The notes under the pieces were generated by a model. The model was not told the origin of the DNA. It worked only from the letters and a program-made list of their open reading frames with translations, and did not search any database. Of a DNA stretch of 64,000 nt, positions 49,158-60,953 are shown piece by piece. Position numbers and translations under genes: made by a program. Within the stretch, counting starts at the first letter, position 1. The number at the start of each line of letters is the position of its first letter. Source of the stretch: Septoria linicola (lineage: Eukaryota > Ascomycota > Dothideomycetes > Mycosphaerellales > Mycosphaerellaceae); the NCBI GenBank assembly GCA_024114885.1, contig CP099419.1, positions 3,038,001-3,102,000 on the forward strand, read 5' to 3'.

Positions 49158-51962
49158 TCAATCGTCGTAGAGATCGATGTCTCCATCGCCATTTGTCAAC
49201 TCCTGGACAGCATCTTCATCATCATCCCACATGTCCTCGTCCTCGGACATGTCGCTCTCACCATGGTTGGGTATGACGACAATGTGTCCATCCTCCAGCT
49301 CCACTCGAGCTGTCTCTCCGTCCCGAATAGAGCCCCGGAGAATAAGCACAGCCATACGGTTGAGCACTTCCTTCTCAATGAGTCGTGCAAGTGGTCGAGC
49401 ACCGTACGCAGGCGAGTATCCCGCAGCACCCAAGTAGTCCTTGACTTCGTCCGATAGGTCGATGCGCACGTTGCGTCCATTCCCTTGCAGCCTCTTCTGG
49501 ATTTCCTGCAGTCGCACATCGACAATCTTGCGAATCTCTCTCTTAGTGAGACGGTTGAATATGACGATGCTGGAGATGCGGTTGAGGAACTCGGGCAGGA
49601 AATAGTTTCGGAGCGATGTCATGACCAACTCCTTTGTGGTGGGGTCAATCTTGCCATCGGCTGCGTTTGGACGAGCCAGGTACTCGGCACCCAAGTTGGA
49701 CGTCATGACAACAATGCAATTCTTCGCATCGATGGCGCGTCCTTGGCCGTCAGTGATGCGACCATCATCCATGAGCTGCAGGAGGACGGTCAGGACTTCT
49801 TTGGCAGCCTTTTCGACTTCATCAAACAGTAGGATGCTGAAAGGTCGGCGTCGGAGAGCTTCAGTAAGTTGACCGCCAGCATCGTGACCAACATATCCTG
49901 GTGGTGCTCCAATCATGCGCGATAGCGAGTGCCGCTCCTGGTATTCGGACATGTCGAAGCGGATCATGGACTTCGGGTCATCAAAAAGAAATTCGGCCAG
50001 CGCTTTGGTAAGCAGCGTCTTACCAGTACCGGAAGGTCCGCAGAAGAGGAATGATGGTGGTTGACCAGGGTTGGCAAGGCCAGATCGCTGGAGTCGAATT
50101 GCGTTAGCGACCGATGTGACAGCCTCCTTCTGGCCAACAACCTGCTCGCCGAGAACTTTCTCCATGTGCAGTAGCTTCTCCTTCTCGGTGGTTCGAAGTC
50201 TGGTGACCGGAATGCCTGTCCAGCGCGCCACAATCTCATTGATCTGGTCAGGTCCAACGGCGTCGGCCACGAGAGCGTTGGTGTCTCCCGCGGCGCCTCG
50301 GCGTGCAGCCTCTTCCTCTTCTGCTTGCTTCTTTTGTGCTTCGAGCTCCCGAATGCGCTTTTCGGTGTCAGGAATAGCGTAGAATTTGATGTCGGAAGCT
50401 GCCTGTAGGTCCCTCGTCCGCTCAGCCTCCTCGAGTTTGTTGCGCAAAGAATCGAGCTTGATCTTCTGCTCCTGAATCTCCTTCGATCGTGTCTTTTCGC
50501 GATCATACATTTCACGGAGCGGTTTGAGTTCTTCTTCGATGTTTGCCTTCTCTGCACGAGCCTCTCTCAAGCGCGATTGGGATGCCTCATCCTTTTCGCG
50601 ATCGAGAGCATGAATCTCGATTTCCAGTTGTCGCAACTTACGCTCCATGTTGTCGAGAACCTCTGGCTGCGATTCACGCTCGACACGCACGGCAGCAGCA
50701 GCTTCGTCTACCAAGTCAACAGCTGAGTCCGGCAGTCGACGCTGAGTAAGATACCGTGCAGCAAGTGTGGCAGCTGCGATGATGGCGCCGTCTTGAATTG
50801 TGACACCATGATGCACCTCGTACTTCTCTTTGAGACCACGGAGGATCGACACCGTTTCAGAGACGGATGGTTCCTTGACGAGAACCTGCTGGAATCGACG
50901 TTCAAATGCCTGGTCTTTCTCAATGTATTTCCGGTATTCAGCCAGAGTCGTGGCACCAATGCAGTGCAATTGACCTCGAGCAAGCATAGGCTTCAGTAGA
51001 TTCGCCGCGTCCATGCCGCCTTCGCCTGAGCTTCCGGCGCCCATCAGCAGGTGTATCTCATCGACGAAGAGCACTATCATCTCTTTACTGTCTTCGATCT
51101 CTTTCAGAACGCCCTTCATACGCTCTTCAAATTCGCCGCGGTACTTAGATCCGGCAACGAGCGCACCGACATCTAAAGAGAGCAGCTTGCAGGCTGCCAG
51201 CCCTGCCGGCACATCCGCGTCCACGATTCTGCGTGCCAACCCTTCCACGACAGTCGTCTTGCCGACACCAGGCTCTCCGATGAGGACTGGATTGTTCTTT
51301 GTACGTCGCGACAAAATTCTGATCACACGCCTGATCTCCTCCTCACGACCAATGACAGGATCGATCTTGCCATCCCTAGCCATTGCCGTCATGTCTATCG
51401 TGAACTTCTTCAGATTCTCGTTCTCTTCCTCAGCATCGGCTGTCTTGCTGTCCACTCTCTTTGTACCTCGTATCTGCTGGACGGCTTGGTCGATGAGTTT
51501 CGCATTTGGAATGTTCGCTTCCGCCAAGCATCGTAGAATGTTGGCATCCTGTACAAGGCATTGTATCAGGTGGTCGACAGCGATGTACGAGTCCTTCTGC
51601 GTCTTGGATAGATCGTTCGCACTTCGAAGGACTTTTGTGAGTGCTGGCGCTACACTGATGTTCTCTGGGGGCGGGTCCTGTGAAGGTACTCGCACCAGAG
51701 ACTTCTTCAGCGCTCGTTCGGCCAGTTGTGGGTCTCCGTGCGCTCGCTCAATCACCTGCTTGAACAAAGGCGCTGAGCTAGCGGCGTGTGACGCATGTGA
51801 ATTGTTGGTTTGTTGATCCTTTGATTGGTCTGGTTGTGGATCAATGAGTGCCACTGCCAGATGCAGTGGCAGAAGCTGTGAATGCTGGTACTGTTGGGCC
51901 AAATCTTGAGCTTCTGCCAGCGCCTGCGTCGCACGGTCTGTGAAAGACATATTGCTCGCCAT
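49158..51962 (-). CDS. HSP104: heat-shock disaggregase Hsp104/ClpB, 934 aa
   Basis: Hexameric AAA+ machine that pulls proteins out of aggregates with Hsp70; cytosolic and nuclear. Single exon; a second ATG follows four codons later (MSFTDRATQAL, the usual start). The Clp N-domain covers residues 5-150. NBD1 has Walker A GEPGVGKTTVVEGLARR and Walker B VLFVDEIHLLMGAG. A coiled-coil middle domain follows (about residues 410-540, LRQLEIEIHALDREKDEA). NBD2 has Walker A GPSGTGKTLLTKAL and Walker B ILLFDEVEKA, and the AAA lid and C-domain close it. The acidic tail (SEDEDMWDDDED, ending DLYDD) fits the cytosolic form with its TPR-cochaperone site. The length is near the 908-930 aa of fungal homologs. 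Confidence 0.97.
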   Translation of the reverse strand: MASNMSFTDRATQALAEAQDLAQQYQHSQLLPLHLAVALIDPQPDQSKDQQTNNSHASHAASSAPLFKQVIERAHGDPQLAERALKKSLVRVPSQDPPPENISVAPALTKVLRSANDLSKTQKDSYIAVDHLIQCLVQDANILRCLAEANIPNAKLIDQAVQQIRGTKRVDSKTADAEEENENLKKFTIDMTAMARDGKIDPVIGREEEIRRVIRILSRRTKNNPVLIGEPGVGKTTVVEGLARRIVDADVPAGLAACKLLSLDVGALVAGSKYRGEFEERMKGVLKEIEDSKEMIVLFVDEIHLLMGAGSSGEGGMDAANLLKPMLARGQLHCIGATTLAEYRKYIEKDQAFERRFQQVLVKEPSVSETVSILRGLKEKYEVHHGVTIQDGAIIAAATLAARYLTQRRLPDSAVDLVDEAAAAVRVERESQPEVLDNMERKLRQLEIEIHALDREKDEASQSRLREARAEKANIEEELKPLREMYDREKTRSKEIQEQKIKLDSLRNKLEEAERTRDLQAASDIKFYAIPDTEKRIRELEAQKKQAEEEEAARRGAAGDTNALVADAVGPDQINEIVARWTGIPVTRLRTTEKEKLLHMEKVLGEQVVGQKEAVTSVANAIRLQRSGLANPGQPPSFLFCGPSGTGKTLLTKALAEFLFDDPKSMIRFDMSEYQERHSLSRMIGAPPGYVGHDAGGQLTEALRRRPFSILLFDEVEKAAKEVLTVLLQLMDDGRITDGQGRAIDAKNCIVVMTSNLGAEYLARPNAADGKIDPTTKELVMTSLRNYFLPEFLNRISSIVIFNRLTKREIRKIVDVRLQEIQKRLQGNGRNVRIDLSDEVKDYLGAAGYSPAYGARPLARLIEKEVLNRMAVLILRGSIRDGETARVELEDGHIVVIPNHGESDMSEDEDMWDDDEDAVQELTNGDGDIDLYDD

Positions 51963-52554
51963 GTTGGCGGTCCTTCCCAGGTGTGGAGTAGTAGCAGTGT
52001 GGTAGTAGTGGAAATATGTGCGCTGCAGTTGGAGAAGAAACAGAGCTGTAAGCAGTTATGGCTCTTGATGAGCACTCACTGATGTTGCTCTCACAATAGA
52101 CTTTGTGTCGTTGTACAAAGATATCTAACGATGAGATGGCGAGCACCTCAAGATATGCGTTCCGTGACAGGAAACCTGGAATTCGCTCGCTGTTGCTCGA
52201 CCTGACTGGATGATGCTAGTGGGTTCAAGTAAGAAGTCCGAAGAAACCACTCGATGCTTCCCGCTCAATTACGTCATGTCCCGTGAGCTCTTCCGCCTAT
52301 CTTGTGAACATGGAACCACTCTCACACCACGACACGTCGCATTGCTAGGGTATGCCGTGGCGAGGCGCGTCTTCCGCATCTCACCGCTCTGCATAGGCGT
52401 GGAGAACTCCGTGAGTCTCAGCTTCTTTTAGGTTTGGGCGGAAGCGTTATAGGCAATGTTCTGATAGCTATAGTGCCTTACATATGGTCTTGATCCAGTG
52501 ATTTGAAGACGTTCCGAAACAATCTACACATTTGAAGCAGATTCCCTCAGGTAT
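51963..52554. promoter_or_regulatory. HSP104 promoter region
   Basis: About 590 bases are shared as HSP104 upstream and the 3' flank of the next leftward gene. I looked for inverted GAA/TTC heat-shock elements and did not find a convincing array. The frame at 52210-52431 plus has no domain. Confidence 0.4.
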
Positions 52555-53477
52555 TCAGTATATGTCAATTTCTTCCAGTAAAGCTGCCTTCTCAACCAGC
52601 GTCAATTTTCTTCCATAGAGATATTGTTGTAGCATGTGATAGCTGGAATTGATGTCAGCCGGGAGTCCAGGTGCTGTTGCAACATCTGAAGAAAAGAAAC
52701 ACTCTTCACTTACGCCCAGATGCTTTCCGTGAAGTAGCAGAAGTCTCCAGTGTCTCCAATGTATGGTACATCCAGCAACTCAGCCATCTCCAACACGGTG
52801 CAGAAGCCTTGGAAACGCACTTTTCGGGTCCTGCTGGTGCCAGTACAATTTAAAGGCGTAAGCGGAATTCTGGGAAAGCCGCCGTCTTCCTTGCGACTTT
52901 TCTGTGGCTTCAGGGGTGGATACAATACATCTTTTCTATGTCTGATGCTCAATACCATAGGAGCTATGGCTGTGTCGCTGAGGCCTACAAACGATCCCCA
53001 GTCCACAGCATCGTTCATAAAACGTTCCACTTTGACCTCTGCAGATCCTAGGTAGTGGGACTGAGCATGAAGATCGAGTAGGACTTGCGTCAGACCTGCT
53101 GTGTGCTCCACCACACTTTGATGCGTGCTGCGGTCGAATGCAGCTTCGTATCGACATCTGGCAAACGTCGTCGCATCGTCATGCCGACCTTCCTCGTCGA
53201 GTTGGATGCCTCTAAGTCGCGTGAACCTCTGGAGTGCCTCGAGATAAGGTAGACCAGGAATTGCCTGAACTACATTCTTCGTGACGGAAGCGAAATGGTC
53301 CAATCTTGCTGATATGCGGGATCTGGCGAATATTTCTCTGTTTTTGGTATCATCAAGCAGCGACTTGATACTGCGATTGGCGCATCGGCAATTGAGTTGG
53401 CCCTTGATGGTCGTATAAGAGAAGACTAGTATCTTCAGCTCGGCGGGCAACGCGTCAAAGGTCGGCGGGTGCGCCAT
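52555..53477 (-). CDS. F-box-like protein, 283 aa
   Basis: Exons are 53477-52714 and 52642-52555, with a 71-nt intron (GTAAGT...CCAG, branch CTGAC 11 bases before the acceptor). The frame closes at 284 codons. Without the intron the protein would stop at ESIWA; splicing adds a C-terminal helix (YHMLQQYLYGRKLTLVEKAA). The N-terminus, TFDALPAELKILVFSYTTIKGQLNCRCANRS, is an F-box-like start. The centre contains PPLKPQKSRKED and no recognised domain. It resembles lineage-specific fungal F-box-like proteins of unknown target. Confidence 0.65.
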
Positions 53478-54331
53478 TACGCTTGCGCCTCTGTTTCAGA
53501 AAGAATATTTCTGCTCTGAGACTTTGCCTGCTAAGAGGTGTCGTTGCACTACATTCATCACTTTAGAGCAAGTGTTGTTTTGATGGTTGTGTACGCAGTC
53601 TGAATGTTCGCTCGGGATCCTGGTGACCGTACCGCGTGGTTGGCCTGCGATCATGCTGAAGTCGGGACGGGGAAGTGTCCGCTGAGTTACTTCCAGGACC
53701 AGGTCGGGTATAAGTGAGACTTTGCAATGCCTGATCTTGGGTGTGTGGAAGGATCTTGAACGTCCCCCCGCCAGGTGTGAAAAGGAGCGCCGTCTGCACA
53801 GACGGTTCCGCTCCGTCGGGTCTGCTACTGTGGGCCAGTCAGAAAGCCCCATCACTACTGCCGAGTGCTTCGCATGGTCGGAAAGCGCTGCACAAAGCAA
53901 GCAATGTTGCAGGCCGTACAATCGAGTGATGTGATCCGCGCCACGTTGCAGCCCAACGGCGCCAGGGAGGATGCCGCCAAGGTATGCGATGCAAGGAGTG
54001 TGTTGTGCCGACACCAGGAATGCAGCATCTCGCATGCAGTACTCGACGGTAATCTTGTGCAGATGCATGATCCCTCTGAGAGCTGTGTTTCCCGAGTAAT
54101 ACAGCGTAGCCTAGTAACTCTGCCGCATCGAAGTGTACGTTTGTATGGGTTCCGCCGGCCTAAGGATGTGCAGTCTACAGCGGCATACTGGTGCTCTGCT
54201 CGCAGATATGCCCCGAGTGGCCATCCATAACCCAAAGTAGGTCAAAGGCGGTAGTTGGGGCAGATCCTAGGAAGCCGGCGAATGCATGTGCTGCGCAGAC
54301 GAAAAGAGCGTTTGCACATCCAGTGTTCTAA
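53478..54331. other. intergenic, nothing supported
   Basis: About 850 bases. Overlapping frames of up to 190 codons occur on both strands (53496-54068 minus, 53855-54235 minus, 53865-54230 plus) but none shows domain-like sequence or matching splice sites. Confidence 0.4.
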
Positions 54332-55208
54332 TCATCGTGGGGCCAGCATCATGCGTACTCTGTCTATCCTCTTTTGAGCAGCCTCCAGCTTCTCCAATCT
54401 CCTCTTCCGATCGACCTCACGCTGCTCTAGGGAGTCAACCTTCTGCTGTAGTCGCTCATTCTCCTTCTTAAGCAGATCACTTGCACTGCCTGTGCCACTT
54501 TCTTCTAAGGACTTAATCTTATCTCTCAATACAGCATTCTCCCTACGCTCCGCGGCCACCATGTCATTTGCTTGCTGAAATAGACTGGCGCTGAGTTCCT
54601 CCACTTCTGAATTGACCTCCTTCAATTTCGTCTCAGCTGCAATCCGCGCAGTCTGTTCTTTGATCAACGACGCCTCGAGTTCGTGGTGACGATGTTCGTG
54701 GGCGGATTCGGTGAACGCGAGGGAGTTCCCGGAAGCCTTGCGCATAAAACTGCCAAACCGTCCAAGACCCGGGCGGTCGAACTGTGCGGCTGGCGGCGCG
54801 CTGTGAGGGTGTTCATCTGACTTGCTTGAGGACGTGGACCCCTGGCGTTGATGTTGCAATTGTTGGTGATGTCGCAATGTCTCTCGTAGCACCCGCAGCT
54901 CGTTCTCGTAGTCAACGAACCGGAGAGCTATGTTGTGCGTCAGCAGATCCGTCTGCGACTATATCGAAGCCTTACACGAGGCCGCCTGTATGTTTCTGAC
55001 ACAATGTGGAGCTTTGGTGACTGGGAATAGACATACATGCAGCCGTGGCTTTCTCGGCGAGGAGGCCATTTTCTTCCTCAAGTTCAGTGATTCGTCGTTG
55101 CGCCGCGTTGTAGTCCTTGTGCTCATCATCGTCAAGTGTAGAGTCATGCGCTCCGTGTCGCCGTGTCACAGCGTGCACGCCATTCGGCAGAGCAGTGTTG
55201 CTTGCCAT
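54332..55208 (-). CDS. Sec2-domain (Rab GEF-like) coiled-coil protein, 255 aa
   Basis: Exons are 55208-55037 and 54927-54332, with a 109-nt intron (GTATGT...CATAG, branch CTGAC), in frame over 256 codons. The core (about residues 130-230) is the Sec2p coiled coil: ASLIKEQTARIAAETKLKEV and NSEVEELSASLFQQANDMV, the conserved stretch that opens Sec4/Rab8-type GTPases, followed by more heptads (LREKIKSLEES-like). It is much shorter than yeast Sec2 (759 aa) and lacks the C-terminal regulatory part. A role as a Sec4/Rab GEF in exocytosis is inferred from the motif alone. Confidence 0.75.
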
Positions 55209-57209
55209 GACCCGCAGAGTTCGCGTGCACTAATGTTGCCGACATTGAGTATCACGGTGCCGAAGACAATCCCCTGCCAGTCACCAACCCCACTAGTCGC
55301 GTTAAGCTCCTTTCCAAGTCGATATTGACGTTGTTGCATCGGGTATGGGCGAAGTTCAGGAATGCCAGTGTCTCGTTGGGAGGGCCGTGCCGCCGAACGC
55401 AATCTCCAACGTGCACTAACGAGAAGTTTAAAGTGCAGATTAGCACGTGGAGTGGGATAATGTGCTCATGCAGATGTGGGTTGATCGTGGAGGACAGAGC
55501 GAACTCTCAGCCCGTGCCGCGAAGACAACACCTCTATGTCACCGCACTGTATCCATGGCTGCCTCGGTCTTCTCAATTCCAGCCCTGTGCTACGTGCAAG
55601 CACGGTAGAACAGACCGTTGTTTTCGATGTGTTCCAGAGGGAAGAACTGTGCTGCACGCTGCTTGATGCATGAGCACTCATCAGTCCCGTGGAGTCACCA
55701 ACAACTTAGACGCTCTCATTAAACGGGTACACTGACTGAGCTATTTCTCAAAAAGGAGTCATTGTACCATCGATCGACGTGCTCTCCACAAGCATACGAC
55801 AACTAGCTGTTAACTGACATGCCGTATTGTGGAATGAGCTTCTGGGTTTCGTTGCCGCAGCAGGAGCAGCAATCATCGTGAAGTTGTATGCCACCATTGG
55901 ACAGCAATGCGGCTTACCTCATAGACTAGTCTTCTGAAGGGTACATTACACGCCTCGGCATGCCGACGTACCAGTCGTCAGAGTGGAGAAACTACGGAGC
56001 CCTCTCCGTTGGGTTGGTGGCGTCTGTGAGCATCCAGATTCGAAACCCAGGATCTGATACCTCTGGAGATGGAGATCGAGACAGCACAAATGCGCGCCTT
56101 GTCTCTCGTGGACAGTGATGATGCAGGAGAACACATGTGCTGAATGCTAGTGGACTGAAGTGGTAGTGGTTTGCTGTGCATAATGAGCTAGACTTACTGG
56201 TCATAACTCAATTACAGAATTGCGGGACGCAACGATCGTGCTTCCAATCACTGACGATCTTCACAGATCATAGATTGGTTCAGGGTAGACTGGGCAGACA
56301 GAGCCGGCTAAGCTTAGCCACAAGTCGCCTGCGGCTCCGGCAGGAAGAGCTGGGGTCAAAAATCATGCCGCAGAGGTGTGCTGGCGAGATCGCCCGTGTC
56401 CGAAGTCTGAAGTGGAATCCCATGCCAAAGGATATTCACGAGGTATCGAATGGATAGGACCGAATCTTGACCGATATTGGGCTGTCTTCGGAGCTCTGCG
56501 ACCGACGTGCTGCTTCAGCTACTGCTTCGTCGCGGAGCTTCGTCCTGGGGCCGAAACTGTGCGACAGGTCAAGACAAGAGTGATGAAAGAAAAAGTGGAT
56601 GTGCAAGAGGGGCTGCAAGCTCCACCAATCGCGATCTGTGGCTGGTGGAGAAGGTTCAACCGCGAATCGCCTGTCGCTTGACGTATGGGTGCCGTGGACT
56701 ACGGTGTCGACTCCGTCGCGTTTGTTGCAGACTGTTCGCGAAAGACTGGGAGAACATACTTGTCTGCAGCGCTCACGCAAGGACATTTCACCAAACATTT
56801 CGGCAGCAGTACGGAATTGGAGCTGTTCATCCTATCGCATCATCTCCCGAGTCTGTGCGCGCCTGCCCTCTCTCCAAGCGCGTGGAGATTTCGCCACCAA
56901 ACACTGCTGCAACAGATTATCGCCTACTTCTGATCGCCTCACATCATTGTGCGGACTTCCCTACAAGCACAATTCTTTGCTCTCATCCGATTCTCCACTG
57001 CGCCCACGCCCCATTGTGCATACGGCTCCGACTGCATTCGAAGGCTTTTAGGTCTTTAGCACTAGCGGTCAAGGCGAGGCCAGGAACAACAGCTGAATAC
57101 TCGCAATAACCGCGACACAACTGCGTTCGCCACCCAACACGTTGCCGACAACACCACCACGCACAATACTGCTGCAGTCTAACTTTTGGCAAAAGCTGAA
57201 CCGAGAGTA
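55209..57209. other. 2-kb gene-poor region upstream of the bZIP gene
   Basis: It lies between the divergent Sec2-like and bZIP starts. Frames such as 56376-56681 plus and 56436-56798 minus show no domain. It may include a long bZIP promoter and leader with small ORFs (for example an ATG frame at 56685-56933). Nothing firm is supported. Confidence 0.4.
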
Positions 57210-58456
57210 ATGGCAGACATGCTTACGACAAATGACGAACGTGCACCATCCTATGCAGACATGGCCTTTGAACCGCAGTCGGACTACGTGTTCGATGAAG
57301 CTGGAGACGATGAGTACCGCAACATGCAGCGCAACATCGCCTCTTTGAATGTATTCAATGCTTCCAATGGCCCTCAGCAGAGCTTCGCAGCGCTTGGGAC
57401 AGACTCGTGAGTGTTGACTGTGTCTGGCATACCTGGCGGAGACTCGTCCGAAACTGATCCATCCACAGCAGCGATGCCACAGAGCCATTACAGCACTCAG
57501 ATTTTGCCAGCAATGTTTTCTTCAACCCAGATTCCGGAGCGATATCAAGCGTTCCTTCGTGGTCGAAAATGCCGCGCGACTTGCGCGGTCCCACAACGCA
57601 AGCAGATATCCTTGACGGTCGCCAGTCCAGCGTAAGCCAGCATTACGGCCAAATAACACCTCCAGACGACACTCCACCGAAAGACGTTGCAGAAAAGTCG
57701 CAACAGCCTCGAACCGCTTCCCGTGCGGAGCCAATTCTGAGCGCCAAATCTGAACGTGCACGAAATGCTGCCAACCAACGACACGCTAAAGCCAAGAAGG
57801 CTCGCAAAGATAGTGCGCGGAGCAGCAAGACCGAGAGCGTCGAGGACGATGAAGCTGAAGAGGGCGATGGTAAGCGCGAGAAATATCGGGAAAAGAATCG
57901 GCTGGCGGCTGCGAAGTGTCGAGCGAAGAAAAAGACGCATACCGAGGACCTAGAAGAGTCAGCAAGACACATTACAGCCACCAATAGCCGACTCAGAGCT
58001 GAAGAGCGAGAACTGCGCGATCTCTTCTCGAGTTTGCGACACCAAGCCCTCGCTCATGACCCAACCCAGGGTTGTCAGTGCTCATCCATCCACATGTACA
58101 ATAACCACAAGGCCCAGGAAGCGGCAAGGTCGGCAGCGATGGGTCTCGTCGGAGCAATTGCTCCTTCGCAAGGCATTGCGTCGCCGTCTATAGGCAGCGA
58201 TGCATCAGGAGTCAACTCTCCACGCTTCGCTTCGCAGTCGGGCTCGAGAGCTCAGTCGTTTTCCAATAGTGGGCCGAGATATACCAGTCAGCAATCTCGC
58301 ACACAATCTGGAAGCGGGCAATTCGCCTATGCATCTGCAGGCCCAAACATGCGACGACAATCGCAAATGGGACAACAGGCAGGGTCCCCTTCTGAGAGCG
58401 CCGACCTCTTCGACTGGCGGCACGAACACGGTGGCGACAGTATGGAACTCAGCTGA
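57210..58456 (+). CDS. bZIP transcription factor (ATF/CREB-type), 394 aa
   Basis: Exons are 57210-57406 and 57469-58456, with a 62-nt intron (GTGAGT...CACAG), in frame over 395 codons. The start is the ATG in GTAATGGCAG. Residues 1-110 are acidic and Phe-rich, a likely activation region. The bZIP lies at residues about 200-265: basic part KREKYREKNRLAAAKCRAKKK with the N-x2-A-x3-C-R signature, then heptads (LEESARHITATNSRLRAEER). A short Cys pair follows (GCQCSSIHMY). The C-terminal 110 residues are Ser/Gln-rich. The basic region fits the Atf1/Atf21 (CRE-binding) class, which responds to stress through MAP kinases in other fungi; which stress applies here is unknown. Confidence 0.92.
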
Positions 58457-60447
58457 TGAGGCCATCAGTGTTTGGCGTGTCCGAGGGCAGGACATACAGA
58501 GGAGCCATTTTCATTCGGAGCAGCTAACAGAGAACCTGACATGGATTCTCGTAGCTGGTCGTTCTGCCTGATGATTAACGGTTGAACGTGTGCAGCTGGC
58601 GTTTTTTGTCTTTCTATACCGGAGTTCCGGAAAAGTCGCAGCGTAGATATAAGGCCGAAGGGAAGGCTATGCCGAGTATGTTGGAATATAAAGTAAAGAA
58701 GCATTGCTCCAATCTGCTGTGAAAGTAGCCATGGATTTTGTTGGTCTTATTCCTCGAGTTAGAGGCAGTGCCTTGCATCATCGTGACCAGAGCTTTGTCC
58801 CACCCTGGCTAATGCGCTGGGATAACCAGTGAGAGTTCGAGATTTTCGTAGAAAACAGCTGTCGGAGCCGGGCAAACCGAAAAGTCTTGTTACTTGGGCC
58901 AAATCCTCGTCCAGCAACGCGGGATGTTTTGACTGTCTTTCAACGTCGATTATTGAACACGGCGTCAGCGACATTGTGCTTTGATTGAAAGTCTGCGTTT
59001 GCCTGCAGAAACAAGCCTGGCGACAGTGAAAGTCCAGATCGCAGGCCCTCATGCTTGATAAGTTGTCGTCGCCTGTGACGAGCGCGTGACGGCCACTTTA
59101 CCCCTACACGCGACGAGATCCAGCCTAATGGAGTATGCCTGTCGTACTAATGATGTTCTTCTGTTGCATGCTGTGTACGTCCTGGTGAGTGTTACTCATG
59201 ATTCCTTGTGGCCATGGTCCGATCCTGATATTGCCACGCAACTACTGATACAGTCTTTGAATTTCTGCTGTCCACAGTAACAACACTCTATTGATCGTCA
59301 GTATCATGGTTCAGATCTGGTATTGTCGTGTCGTGATCTCAGGTGTAGCCGTCAGGCTGGTCCCGTTGATCTCTTGTCGATGGCCAAAATGCTCAAGCTG
59401 AACATTGCGACCGACGACACGACACGCATCATGCAAGTTTCCGCGTATCGATGCGTTCGCATTCCATCATGCGCAGAATTGCTCTGCGCATTGAGTAGAG
59501 ACGTAGCAATTCCGCTCATTTTGAGCTCGCTGACAAGGCGGCGATGTGGTTTGTCGTTGTCGTAATGTGATGACGAGGGGAGAAAGCCGGAGAGAAGGAG
59601 AAGGTGAAAGAGACGTGGATGGCTTAGTCATATGGCACCAGACGAAGCAAAAAAGTCCTCGAGGCTTGACGGAGTCGAGCACCGGCTCCGTGGACGCCAA
59701 GTCTCGTGAGCTTCAACGCTAGAGCAACTTTGTGCATCATTATGCTCTGTCGATTCGCAAGCGGTAGCACTGCTGGCATCTCACTTGATGCTTGGTTGTT
59801 GTCTTCAGCCTGTAATACTGTAGGGCACGCTGATTGGAAGCCTGCTATGCTGGATGAAGCTTGTCATCTTTGTAGTCCAGTCACCAACCTTTCCATAGAC
59901 CTGGTTCACACACGGCGAACTCAACAAATCCACGTCACGATAGCATACATTCGACCACATCAGCACTGTTTAGCGCCCCACGCTCGCACAGGCGAGAAGT
60001 AGCGTGTGGGAAGATTCTGGCAATAATGATTCTTGTTCAACATTGCTTCTCGACTATTTTCGCTGCGTCGGGTTCATCTCTGCAGATATCCACCACTGCC
60101 GATCATGCAGCTTCATTGTGAAGAAAGTGGAGCCTCGCAACACGGAACAAGGGCATGGTTGACATGTGGAACCACATTCGAGGACAGCTGGAAGTAGATC
60201 CGATCGTATTTCACAATATGTTTAGGAGACCTTTTGAATATAGTACTCATTCTTCTCCAAGTCGGCAGGCGAGGCGTGCCTGCTCGGAGTGCTCTGGAAG
60301 AGCTCCGAACGCTGCAGGCCCTAGAGGATTACCGGCCACCTATGCGCTGTGTATTGAAGCCCTCGATCTCAATCTCAAGGTACAGATCAGCGTGAGGTTC
60401 CATTAAGAAAGTCGCCGTATTGGAGCTGCTGCGAGCTTGTGAAGTGG
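58457..60447. other. 2-kb gene-poor region
   Basis: It lies between the bZIP gene and the small acidic gene (convergent). Short frames on both strands (58759-59052 minus, 59323-59565 plus, 60155-60406 plus) are unsupported. No repeat or RNA gene is recognised. Confidence 0.4.
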
Positions 60448-60953
60448 TCACAACCAACCATGCTGCGTTGCACTCTGACCTGGCCGAGCTGCATCGTCGT
60501 ATCTGTCGTCATCCTCGTTGTCACTTTCGAAGTCGTCATCCTCACTGCCGCTTTCGTAGATGTCTCCCCAGCCTTCTGCGCCCTTGTCGTCCGGTTTCAT
60601 GTTGCTGCTTGCGGCCGAACTAGGCTCAACAGTTGATGTAAAGCGCTTGGATGATTTTGAGTCGCCTGGAATCGACCCGACCTTGCTGCTTGCATCCCTG
60701 TCGAGAAAGGTCAGAGTAATATTCGCTAGTAAGGGTAAGGTTACTACGCTGTAGAATTGCCGCGGTCTACATGTGAAGGCCTTGCATTGGCCTGGTGTGA
60801 ATTCTCTCTCTGCTTCGTGCTGGATTGCTCGCCTTTTAGTAAACCTTGTTTCTGCCTGTCGTTCGAGACAGTCTGGATGTCTTTAGGTTTGTCGACCACT
60901 TCTTGCTGAGTCGCCTCAATGGAGATTGTGTCCTTGCTGACATTGGATGCCAT
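60448..60953 (-). CDS. small acidic-tailed hypothetical protein, 151 aa
   Basis: Exons are 60953-60748 and 60697-60448, with a 50-nt intron (donor GTAGTA, branch CTGAC, acceptor GACAG), in frame over 152 codons. The N-terminus is polar (MASNVSKDTISIEATQQEVV, KPKDIQTVSNDRQKQGLL). Exon 2 is Ser-rich and then acidic: KGAEGWGDIYESGSEDDDFE, followed by SDNEDDDRYDD. I recognise no family. Support is the matching phases, a near-perfect branch site and the non-random acidic tail; exon 2 is too short to stand out as an ORF alone. A third exon downstream is possible. Confidence 0.5.

Noticed and set aside
51013..51816. 267-codon plus-strand frame
   Set aside because: Antisense to HSP104; Ser-rich shadow of the conserved frame.
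51963..52200. Heat-shock elements upstream of HSP104
   Set aside because: Single GAA and GAATTC occurrences are present, but no spaced inverted nGAAn array; not enough to call.
53496..54068. 190-codon minus-strand frame
   Set aside because: His/Arg/Cys-rich random-looking sequence, with other frames open at the same place; nothing to support it.
56030..56070. TTCGAAAC-like tRNA T-loop motif
   Set aside because: The stem around it does not pair properly and no anticodon arm or acceptor stem can be drawn.
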